Shown piece after piece: positions 54,529 through 64,000 of a stretch of 64,000 nt of DNA (the stretch's first letter is position 1; each line of letters begins with the position of its first letter). The position numbers and the translations under genes were made by a program. Under the pieces are notes generated by a model, which worked only from the letters and a program-made list of their open reading frames with translations, did not search any database and was not told the DNA's origin. The DNA lies in NCBI GenBank assembly GCA_958299035.1, contig CATQJL010000316.1, positions 32,305,441-32,369,440 on the forward strand, given 5' to 3'. The stretch is from Cylicocyclus nassatus. Taxonomy: Eukaryota; Nematoda; Chromadorea; Rhabditida; Strongylidae.

Positions 54529-55606
54529 TTAGGTAGTCCGGAAAATAATGTCGCATGGCATCCTACCGCGAAAGAACGACCACAGAAAACAGCGAATGGG
54601 ATCTCATTTGATAGAGCAAAGCAAGCTCTCCAAGGCAGTTTACAAATCTCCGCAAAAATCTTGCTCTACCTGAAGTTCGAATTCAAAATACAAAAATTTC
54701 GAATATCCAAAAAATCGTAACTTCGTTCATGGAGGTCTTAGGGATCTCCAAATCAAACAGGCATGTAACACGGGACATTCACCTGTATAAAAGGATAAAG
54801 GATTCGGCGTCTTCAATACCCTTTGGGGGCATGCGCCGAACGCACACACTAACTTCATAGTCGAAGAGGCAATTGTATGCGTGCGAGCCTATTACAGTGA
54901 CTTGCGAGGGCCAGCCGTTTTCAAGTCAGTGCTTTTATCCTCTCAGATTACTTGGTACCAATTTACCGGCCCCGAAGGGTAGAGGGCTTGGTTGGCCCAC
55001 GGACGGGACGGGGATCGAACCTGTGTCCGATCTGGTCATAGTGGCGCCTCATACCACTACGCCACTCGTCCCCCTTCACCTGTATAGTTTGTGGTATTTT
55101 TCCATGGCTACATACGACCAAAAAATAGGTCAAAAGTGCGATTATTTCACGTTTTTCAGGATTTTTGCAAACAATTTGATTTTCCTCGAAAACTAGCGCT
55201 TGTCTAAAGCTGAAAATTTATGATTACACTCCTAAAGGTTCATATTACAATCATTAATGTGAGAGAAGCTCAGGATTGCTTTGGCAAAAATATACCGAAC
55301 TTCGTTTTCTCATTTCAGCCATGCAAAAACAGCGAAGTTGTGCTTCGAGTGTCTCGTATAGTGAGTTAGTGGTTCCCAGGACTTTTCTGAACGGAGAAAC
55401 GATTTTTTTCGTTTTTTTAGGCCTTTAATGCCTTATGAAAATTGGATCCAAACTGCACGCAAATCAGACCTGGCGCGAAAGTTTGAGCTTCATGTGGAGC
55501 TTGCTCTGATCTATCGGTTGATACCCCACTTGCTTATTTTCGTGCGCACGCTGCTGTGATGTTGCATGATAGAACACGATGCGACATTATTTTCCGGACA
55601 ACCTAA
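54529..55606. mobile_element. Mariner-like element, ~1.08 kb
   Basis: Left TTAGGTAGTCCGGAAAATAA and inverted right TTAGGTTGTCCGGAAAATAA, both followed by TGTCGCAT and flanked by AT-rich TA target sequence. A SINE interrupts it. No intact transposase frame is seen. Confidence 0.8.
54790..55074 (-). mobile_element. tRNA-derived SINE with 12-bp target duplication
   Basis: On the minus strand the head (from 55074) carries pol III box A TGGCGTAGTGG (55064-55054) and box B GGTTCGATCCC (55021-55011) at tRNA spacing. The tail ends in an ATCCTTT-like run. TTCACCTGTATA is duplicated at 54778-54789 and 55075-55086. This is the layout of a tRNA-derived SINE mobilised by a LINE. The cloverleaf is degenerate, so it is not a functional tRNA gene. 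Confidence 0.85.
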
Positions 55607-57293
55607 TATATTCCACATAATACATTCATATACGTCGCTGTGTTTGTTTCTGTGCTAGAAACCGAGAAAGCTAGAATTCTCAAGCTTCCAAAAAGCAATA
55701 CTGCGCTGTTCTCGCACAGATAAAAGCACTACAAGCCTTTGGTAATACAATGACAGACTCTTAGCTTTCTATAAGCTCTGGTTCCCAAAAAATAGTGAAT
55801 TCAACATAAAATACCCAACAAAAGTAGCTAAATTCTGTGTTGCGCATATCGATGTATCTCTGAAGGAGTAGTATACATTTACGTATCTAAGAACAGCGTA
55901 GCATCCTTTTTTGAAAGCTTGAAGATTCAAGTTTTCTCCGTTTCTAATATAACAACAACATGGCAACGATATATATGAATGTATTATGTATAGAGTATAT
56001 GCGTAAGAGTTTGGAATCCGGTAAGCTTTCTTAGGACAAAGATGTAAAAAGATTCAATTTTTGGGCATCCGAAAGTTCTCAGACTTTGGCTTTTAACTCG
56101 TGATGTGCTGAAACTGATGCTAACACTTACAGTATATCTTGTAGAGCTTGCTCTGTTTTATCGAATGGTACTCTGCACTCTAGTTAATACTGAGAATTCT
56201 GTGACTTATTGCGGTAAAAATTCGAAAAAAAACTTATGAGACAGCCTAATATTTACATAGTTGAGTGTATGGGTACTTGGAATCGTGGCGACTTTTTCGA
56301 CTGCCATCTTTACGCACACAGGAGCATACGACACCCAAGCAGAAAACATTACCTCAGCGATCACCTCAGCCAATCCCAGTATCCGAATACTATCATGTGT
56401 AAGCAGAAAACCGTCACGATTCGAATGCCCTGTAGACGTATACGGTAGTAGGATATGCAGTCGCAATGCCTTCCGCCGCGCTTGAAGATGATGAGAGAGA
56501 TGTGAGAAGCAATGATACAGTGTAGTTACCACAAATGCTGTTTACTAACCAAAAAAGTATCACTTCAAGCTTGCCTTCTGTATTTCGCATCACAGCTTTC
56601 ACTATGATGTTCAGTTTCTGATTGCTAGAACACAGTGCGAAAGTTTGTTAAGCAGTTTAGCTTTGCTTAGTTTTAACCATTCTCTATATGCCCGCTCCTG
56701 TAACAAAAAAAAACATTGTGGATTACTTGCGGGCTTTGGAGCTCTCTGTTGCAAGACAAAGGAAATGCCAGTTTTTTCAAAAATATGTTATAAATGAATA
56801 GATGGAAAACATTCCATGCTCAGCAGGGAATGGTCAAAACTTAATCCAGCTATACCACACATGCTGTATATCACCGGACTCGTCTTGAAACGTTGATCAC
56901 AAAGTATGTTTGTTATCTGCCAAGCGACTATATAGGAGAAATTATGAGCGTTTAATTATGCAATTTGAAAACACTTGTCCAGATTTTCAGTGAATGTGCT
57001 TATTCCTTGTAAACAAAATAACCATAGCCACTGTAAATTAGGCTGCCTTTCTAGGAGATATACTTGTCGAAACCCGAAATTTTCTTAAAATTAAAGGCTC
57101 TAACTTTTTCCAGATATTCGGTTGGCAAATAAAGAACATATATTCGAAATCGGCATTCTAGAGTCCGTCAGATGATATACAGTTTGTTTGAAATGGCCGG
57201 TTAAGTTCTGACCATTTTCTCGTCAATTCAATGCTTTCTCACTTTCATCCAACGCAACTTCGTTGCGATACATCAATCCTTAGACTGCTTTAG
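55607..57293. other. Upstream of globin B, no gene recognised
   Basis: AT-rich. An open segment at 56261-56398 follows a good AG acceptor and encodes a hydrophobic start (VLGIVATFSTAIFTHTGA), but it has no ATG in frame and an opposing frame is equally long. The first exon of globin B should lie here. Confidence 0.4.
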
Positions 57294-57952
57294 GCATCCA
57301 AAAGACGTTACGACACATACGGTTGCATCACTTCGAGTAGCTCCTGTCAACGATGGTCATCATGGAAGAGACTTCTATAAATTGTTGGAGGTAAAGTCCA
57401 AAATTTATGTATTTCATCAAATTGATTCAGCTTCTTTACCACCCATCCTGAACACCGTCGCTTCTACAAGGGAGCCGAAAATTATAGTGGTGAAGATGTA
57501 CTGAAAAGCGAAAGGTCAGAGATAAGAGTTTTGGTAGAATATTCTATTGCTATTTTGTCGCAGATTCGACAAGCTGGGGGATGCCATTTTGCTGTTCGTT
57601 CACGTTTTGGCTAACACGTATGAAAATGTAAGCGTCACGTGTTGATTAAACCACTTGAATAAGCATATTCTTCTGAGGAATCCGTCTTTCGCTCTTTTGT
57701 TCGCAGAGTGATAATTGAGCATTTTGGAAGAGACGTCGATCCTCCACTTTGGAAGGTTGGGTCCTGAATAATAGCAAAACCTCAAATTAAGCCATGTCCT
57801 TTCAGAGTTTCTGGGAGTATTGGACAGGTTTCTTGGTCAGCAAGGGAGCAGACCTTTCTGCTGAGCAAGAGTTGGCGTGGCAAGCATTGGGCACGAGGTT
57901 CAACGAAGAAGCCCAGTCATACTTAGCAAAAGTCGGACGCCCGCACGCTTGA
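57294..57952 (+). CDS. Nematode globin gene B (five 3' exons found)
   Basis: Paralogue of globin A with identical exon lengths: 57294-57383 (90), 57431-57514 (84), 57564-57627 (64), 57678-57755 (78), 57806-57952 (147, TGA). Introns are 47, 49, 50 and 50 bp, all GT-AG. Conserved text: HTVASLRVAP, HHGRDFYK, FFTTHPEHRRFYKGAENYS, FDKLGDAILLFVHVLANTYE with Leu at the inferred E7 site, VIIEHFGRDVDPPLWK with the F8 His, YLAKVGRPHA at the end. The first donor (TT then GTTGGA) is weak; the stronger GTAAAG seven bases on would break the frame. The first coding exon upstream is not identified. The two genes point in opposite directions, tail to head about 4.7 kb apart. Confidence 0.88.
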
Positions 57953-58689
57953 ATTTCATCACCAGTTTGATACAGAGGATATCTGGTACTAGAATAAATT
58001 CATTGGAGGTCTCTTCGTGTGACATACTCAGAAGCACGCAAGGAAATAATAAGCATTGCTTCCATCTTTTTTCTTCGAGCTCGACATGTATCTGCACAGT
58101 GGGTGCCTTGATGCAGTACCGCTCATAATTTCTGCGAAAAAGAAGAGCGGGTCACCTGCATTAGGTGACATCAAAGTGGTTTGGCCTCGCCGTTTAGATG
58201 AAATCTGGACTCAATACCCTTCGATTCAACTCGACGAGTTCAGCTTCTAAAAAGGAGGCACATATTTGGGTACGGTGCGATAGGCAGCCATTTCATGAAT
58301 GGTTACGATCCTGGCTTACGTTAGATTAGTCATTGTGCAGTCAAGCATCCTAGATAACTACCGTAAATATTATGATTATGTGCGAAGTCCGATGCCCACC
58401 GTGCACATACTGTTTTGAAACAGATGCGTCTATGCACCAGAAAATGCCGCTTCTTCGCGCTGAATCAAACAGCGTTAATGGATTCAGTCGTTTGTTGGGA
58501 AGCGAGATGTGGCCACGCTACTGTGATGTCACATAATTCAGGGACGGTGCGTCTTTTGAACAAGTTATGAGCGATATTGTGTGCTGATTCCAAATTGGCC
58601 CAAGCATTGCTTCCAGGTTTCTTTTTTGTTGAGTCCGGCATGTATTGTCGTTGGTGTGCGCCTTGATATATATGAAAGGCGCAACTTAG
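57953..58689. other. Downstream of globin B
   Basis: No gene recognised. Short open frames on both strands only. Confidence 0.5.
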
Positions 58690-58813
58690 CATAAAGGCTA
58701 CTGCATGACGAAGGCGCAGGAGCACTATTAATTGAGAGGGTGCGAATGCGGCGCGAGCGTATCTTTACCGTTGTAAATGCTGCGCTTCATGCGCTTTGCG
58801 GCTAATAAAGCCG
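58690..58813 (+). repeat. ~125-bp interspersed repeat, copy 1
   Basis: Matches 62489-62610 in the same direction from AAGGCTACTGCATGACGAAG to the GCGGCTAATAAAGCCGC hairpin. GC-rich and non-coding. Family not recognised. Confidence 0.7.
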
Positions 58814-61733
58814 CGGTTGCTCCCGAAGATACGCGCTTCAGAAGAATCGTCATGCAGCAGCCTGCCAGCAGTCTGTAAGCATTGACCTTCCATTTGCTTG
58901 CTACCGTACTCACCAAATCATCGCATTGTTTCAAGCAACTTTTTTTTAAATTTTTGGTAGTGACAGGACTCGAGAATTTCTCAAAGACTGTAGGGTGATA
59001 GCCTGAAACATGTTGAAAGAAAATGTCCATAAGCCAAAACTTTATTCTAACTTTATTCTAAACTTTAGGCAGATATGGAAATCCACATTTTGTTATACTT
59101 ACAGCGAAGATATTCATTTGAGTAACGAGCTGGTACAAATCCTAGTAATTGGACAAATGACGAATGGGTCCACAATGGTGTGGAAGCTGCTCAGACTATC
59201 TAATAAGAAAGGTATGGTTTGTAATTGTTGTCACTTGAAATAGGCTTACAACATAAAAACAACCTCTACGCTGATTACGGATCCCGCGTACGCGAAACTT
59301 TTTCCAAAGGATATAACCTTATTCTTCGAGAATCTCTCTGTACTCGGGTTTTACACCAACGTTGTAATACCGAGTCAAAAAAGAGCGGAGAGTTACAACA
59401 TGCATGACTGGCTACTATGTCCAGTCCGCTTACACACATCTCCCTTTGTACAATACAAGGGTCCGATTAGTTCTCGGTTCTAACAAGCACGAGTGTAAAA
59501 TAAGAAGAAGTTGGCAGAGCACTGATCGTGGAGCATGAACAGTTGCTTGCGCTAAAATGCCTTTGAATACAAGCACACACTGTAGGCGAATTTCAGCAGA
59601 TAATAAATTAAGATAACGTTTCCGCCATTCTTACGAAACAACCAGAAAATGTGCTTCTCTTTGCGCGAAAACACTGTTTCCATGCTCATTCTGTTGTGAT
59701 GAAGGATAAATGACTATGAAAAAAAATTTACAAAAAAATAAAATTCCCGTTTACTGATAAGGACTTTATGCAAATATCGTACAGTTGTGTTCAAGGAAAC
59801 GGAATCAGCGTTAACGATCGTCGTTGCTCACAGCTATTCTTTCGATCGACTTGCAAGTACTGAGCACTGTTCAGCAGAATATTATGCTGATTTGGCGAAC
59901 TCAGCCTAAATTCAAGGTTTTGATTGGTTGATTGGGTGCGTGAATATTTAGCTTGGACAATGACATTAGAATATTTTTAAACTCCAAAAAAACTGAACAT
60001 CTCGCCTTCGCATGGTTGTGTAGTCATGACGGATGTATGACTTTATGAACGATAGCATGTGCCAGCCGCCAGCTGGGTACCGTACGCGGTGCGCTGATCG
60101 CTCCGCCCCCTTGTTAATTAGCCTAGGAATGGCTCAGCCATTGGAAAACTCTCTAATATTTTCTTCATGCTTCTTCTGTAGGTTGCAATTTGGATAGCAG
60201 TAGATTTCAAAACTTCAATTAAATTAAAAATCAGTTTTCAGGTTTTTTTCATTATAAATTAGTTCGCAAGCTCTTTTCATTGTATTTCAGTTATTTGTTC
60301 CTAGTAGGTTTTGTCCAAATTGTGAAAAGTGTTTTCTTTATTGAAATCTTTACTATATAAAATCTTTATTGTGCACTCTCAAGTTTAGTTCAAAAAGAGG
60401 TCAGCTTACCGAAAAATATTATTATCATTGCTGAAATGACCAACACGATTATTTCTTTCATCGCAAAGGTAAGTTTTGAAACCCCAATCATAGCTAAAAA
60501 CAGGTTTCATTGCGACGAGAATTCAAAACAAGCAGCACAAGCAGCAACATATTAGGCAATTCTGTTTCAAGCAAACTAATTTCAATAACTTGTGTACTCA
60601 TAACACTTGTTAATGTCACGCACAATCAGATACCCTGTTTTGCAAACATGCGGTCATATCACACAAACTTTTTCAGATTTCAGGAGAAGGAAAATCACAC
60701 TGCATTTATATTTTTTCAAATATGCTTTACATAACAAAATTCTTTTGTTTGCTTTCAAAAAATGCTTCCCTCAGTATAAATTAATCTGTAACTCAATTGC
60801 AATTGCGTGTGAACTAGTCGTAAGATCTGAGGTCACTTAGACAATCATGCCTGAGGTGTTCTAGATTGATTTCACACGTCAGAGTTGGATATCCAGGAAT
60901 CGCCTGGTCTCATAAGTAAATCAGCAAATCTCTTGAATTTCATGATCAAAACATTAGCTGTTCATGACTGTCAGAAAAAGAAACAAGAAAGCAAAACAAA
61001 ATTCTGTAAATAGTCAAGCTTCACCCCAGCTTGCAACAAGCTTATATCACTTTTAGAAGTTGCTTTCACTTGACTAGGGAACATAGCCATGAACCAGAGC
61101 TAGAGCTGTACAGCAAAAAACTCGTCCATCTTGCGATAGGCGGGGCCAACGGTGCGCACCTTATTGACACACGCCTGCCTAAGCGCGCGCTATTGTTCAT
61201 AAAGTCCGCCAGCCAGTCATAACTACATCGCGATGGTCTTGCACGAAAAATACTGCTACTTCGACAATGTAGAGCCGGTGGTGAGTCACGACTGATGGGA
61301 CCGGCTAAACGGGTTTCATCTAAAAATTTATTTGCAATCCTCATGATAAACAAAAACAGCGTCGAGAGGGACCTGCGAAGTTACATTTTTGAAACTATAT
61401 CAAATTTGCCTCAGTTCCCTAGTTGCAAGCAACTTTTAAGTAAAGAATCGCTCAAAGTTCAAATGTAACTGCCAACTAGATCCCCCTCGGAGTGCATATC
61501 AGGACGCGCGGCAGCCAATGATAGCCGCAACAGACAAAGGACGAGTTTGCTATTGGCTACCGTGCTTTCGAACACGTTCACAAGTGATCAAAGAAGAGGT
61601 AAGTTGAGAATGAGGTGGCTATGTATGCGTTTGTAGCGATTTCTTTGTTTTTTGTTGTTGCTCCATTGCATTGGACAACTTGTTCAGCTGCCTGCCTCCC
61701 CTCCCCTCCCTTTCCCCAAAAAAAGCCCCGAAA
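58814..61733. other. Stretch without recognisable gene
   Basis: AT-rich with short frames only (for example 60607-60840 plus, 61066-61353 minus). No motif or credible splice structure. Confidence 0.5.
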
Positions 61734-61734
61734 C

Positions 61735-61870
61735 TTTTGAAAGTTACTTACCCACATGAGGTTATAAAAAGGTGCGAGTGACTTGTTTGTACTTGTAAAT
61801 AATCAAAAATTTTCGTAATCTTTTTATCAATTTAAGTTAGCCCTGTGGAACGACTTTTTTAGCCGCCACC
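61735..61870 (+). repeat. hAT-like repeat, partial copy 4
   Basis: Shares TTTTGAAAGTTACTTA, GTGACTTGTTTGTACTTGTA and the following AT-rich part with the 62634 and 12383 copies, but lacks the GC hairpins and the CAGTGGCG end. Confidence 0.55.
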
Positions 61871-62202
61871 CCTCTTCTTAAAATTCCAGGTTTGCCAGCG
61901 AAATATGGGTAGATGGCATCACAAGAGTTGTTCGGAGAAGATCGAAACAGAACCTTCATTCAAAAGAAAATTTTGTTTCAAAACTTTGCTTCTACTGATA
62001 ATGTGATTAGCCCCTCAAGTTCTTCCCCGTAAATTCTTAATCAATTTACCCGAACGCTTTCAAACGGAAATAGTCCCTTACATTTGATAAACGAGAGTGG
62101 TAGTTCAAGAAAACGCGAAGCTGATCGACTTCGTCCTTGTCGCAACGATGCCATAGAAATTATACTACTGAAAAGGACCGGTTTTTGTCAAAAAAATCGG
62201 AT

Positions 62203-62386
62203 CTAAAGCATGGAAAAAACAGACTTTGTGACACTGAGTCGCGTTGGCGTTTTCCGTGACGCACAACCTTCATAGCCTCGTTTCATAGACTCAACAACGG
62301 TGTTCATTAACTGTCTCCAGGCATCTATCAGCTCTTCTTCTTCACTCTTATCAGCATGTACCCGCACTCGAAATATCCGTCGTATT
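62203..62386 (-). CDS. Possible terminal exon of an unknown host gene
   Basis: On the minus strand, after an AG acceptor (TTTGCAG), a frame runs about 61 codons to TAG at 62203. The product is charged (DKSEEEELIDAWRQLMNTVV) with a basic end. A 20-base upstream exon (about 62442-62461, between AAG and GTGAGA) would join in phase. I do not recognise the family. It could also be chance. Confidence 0.3.
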
Positions 62387-62488
62387 CTGCAAATCATGCA
62401 AGGTAATGTAAGTGGAATGAAAAACAGATATCCTCTCACCGATTATCATAATTTACAATCTTAAATATATAGGTGAATGTTTGTTTGT

Positions 62489-62610
62489 AAAGGCTACTGC
62501 ATGACGAAGGCGCAGAAGCATTATTATTTGAGCGGGCGCGAACGCTACGCGCGCGTATCCTCACCGTTATAGAACCCTGCGCCTCATGCGCTCTGCGGCT
62601 AAAAAAGCCG
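62489..62610 (+). repeat. ~125-bp interspersed repeat, copy 2
   Basis: See 58690-58813. Here it is directly followed by a poly-C run and the hAT-like repeat. Confidence 0.7.
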
Positions 62611-62633
62611 CGTTCCCCCCCCCCCCGAGAACG

Positions 62634-62914
62634 GGTCGCGAAATTTTTGAAAGTTACTTACATGGGTTGTAAAAATATGCAAGTGACTTGTTTACTTTTG
62701 TAAACAATTTAAATAATTTTTAAAGTTTTTTAAAAATTCAAATTAGCCTTATAAAAAAATTTTTTTTCGTCAGCCAGATTTTAGGGGGTTGGGGGCCGCA
62801 AAAATTTTGGGAAGCCTCCTAAAAATTTTTCAGAGTGCGTGGCTCACGCCACGCACCTTCATTTGAAAAAATTTTTTGCCCCCCCCCCCGAGCCGAAATC
62901 CTGGGTACGCCACT
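62634..62914. repeat. hAT-like repeat, copy 3
   Basis: Collinear with 12383-12692: TTTTTGAAAGTTACTTA, TTATAAAAAAATTTTTTT, GCGTGGCTCACGCCACGC hairpin, poly-C, then the end CTGGGTACGCCACTG. Non-autonomous. Confidence 0.7.
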
Positions 62915-62929
62915 GGTCTGTACATATGT

Positions 62930-63157
62930 TCCGAATAGAAATTTTTATTTCTGAACCGATCCGGACCAAACTTGGCACACATACACTTCGGGGCGGGGCG
63001 GGTGTCATAGGCTACCTTTCGTCATCGATCGATATCGATTTCATCGATTTTTGCAAAGTTTGACCTGCGGGGCTGGGAGTTGGCACAGGAGGATAATCGA
63101 GCATGCTGATTGCAAATATATTGTTGACAGGGCCGGGCGGAGCCGGGTTTGCCAGCT
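62930..63157 (+). mobile_element. Helitron-like non-autonomous element (3' end)
   Basis: Ends in a GC-rich hairpin (CCGGGCGGAGCCGGG) followed shortly by CTAG and then T, the usual 3' structure of Helitrons. The 5' limit is uncertain; TCTGTACATATG at about 62917 may be it, but the base before is G rather than A. Confidence 0.4.
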
Positions 63158-63633
63158 AGTATTTATATAAGTTTTGGCCATTACGATTGGTAATTGAACA
63201 GCAAGTGGAGCCCAATACGAGTTGACGTTTCCTTTAATCATGTGATAACTTCTGAAGAGAAATTTTTTTTGAGGTAGCTACTTTTGCTCAAATCCTAACG
63301 TCGAACTTGGCGAATATCACGATTTATGCGGATCTCTGCTTGTCATCTTTTAGAGCTTGCTTTACCATATCGTATTCAGCTCCTTGCTCAAGAAAACGCT
63401 CAAAATTTACTTATTTCGTATCCAAGTCGGAAAGATAACGTTTTTATTATCTCTAAATTACATTTATGCACTTTGATGTGCAAATGTAGTAAGTCGCAAA
63501 CCTAAAATTTTCTTAGTGGTATTGAATTAAATTCGATCGCGGTGGCTAATTTCAGCAAATTTATTGCAGATCCCTTTTGAGCATGAATTTCCGGATAATT
63601 AATGATTGAAAACCCTTATGACGCTTAGATATA

Positions 63634-64000
63634 CAGTGCTGGACATAATTATAGAGACACTCTAGAAATCGTCGTAATTTTCGTTCTTGTCAGTGAATCT
63701 GTCTGAAACTTTGCTGTATGGTGCGTATGTAAGCTTACCATAACTCCTCAGAACGGCTTCCAATCCCGTTGATTTCGAACGGAAAAAAATGAAATTCGAA
63801 AAAGCCTGTTTTGCAAGATGGACATAATTATAAGGACACCTGGTCTTTTTGAACATTATCGCATTCCTTGACTCCCAAATTTTTTTGCAGAGTTACATCC
63901 AAGAATATGAAACTTTTGCAGCACCTAGGACCTGTCATGCTACTCAAGGAAAGATGATCCTTGCATTTTTCTTTTCCAAGGGCATCAGAAGTCAAATTGC
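63634..64000 (+). mobile_element. Tc1-like element, left end (runs off window)
   Basis: CAGTGCTGGACATAATTATA preceded by TA matches the CAGTGCTGG start of Tc1-type inverted repeats. The phrase GGACATAATTATA recurs at 63820, so the terminal repeats may be complex. No transposase is visible before the window ends. 63160-63633 shows nothing. Confidence 0.65.

Noticed and set aside
56206..56532. 108-codon minus-strand frame opposite a secretory-looking plus frame
   Set aside because: Neither has a proper start and splice context; they cannot both be real and neither is supported.

Overview
The window is AT-rich animal DNA, most likely from a clade V (strongylid-type) nematode. The host signal is two nematode-type globin genes with short introns (46-74 bp). 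The rest is almost wholly transposable elements typical of nematodes. Nothing bacterial is present (no operons, Shine-Dalgarno sites or CRISPR array).

Layout. 1-8508 is a BEL/Pao LTR retrotransposon, complete except for about 100 bp of the left LTR lying off the window. Its one reading frame of about 2448 codons is open, and the LTRs are identical wherever both are visible, so it is young. 8.5-19.3 kb holds non-coding repeats, a decayed LINE (minus strand), hAT-like and fold-back elements and a mariner-like MITE. 19.3-22.7 kb is a decayed RTE-type LINE. 26.5-35.7 kb is a decayed Helitron (Rep plus PIF1-like helicase). A 5.6-kb terminal-inverted-repeat element splits it, and that element carries a Harbinger-like MITE and tandem Penelope-like elements (PLEs), one of them split again by a mariner-like MITE. 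36.0-38.6 kb is a PLE in long inverted-repeat form; another PLE remnant lies at 39.8-40.5 kb. 41-50 kb is a patchwork of inverted-repeat elements. 50.0-51.8 kb is a mariner-like TIR element containing a decayed PLE-type reverse transcriptase. The globin genes lie at 51.9-52.6 kb (minus) and 57.3-58.0 kb (plus); a mariner element carrying a tRNA-derived SINE with a 12-bp target-site duplication sits between them. The right end holds further repeats, a possible host exon and the start of a Tc1-like element.

Most notable: (1) the hexamer ACAAGT occurs 45 times on the sense strand in the first 8 kb (BEL element), against about 14 in the remaining 55 kb, in all reading frames and in non-coding parts; (2) a hammerhead-ribozyme core at 50187-50257 (minus) has all three canonical helices available, but its substrate strand sits inside loop II, an unusual pseudoknotted strand order; (3) five hammerhead motifs of the minimal, dimer-type kind mark PLE ends; (4) the BEL polyprotein carries a C-terminal extension of about 570 residues with coiled coil and a second zinc-knuckle-like cluster.

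All calls were made by eye from sequence. No database search, alignment or folding program was run.
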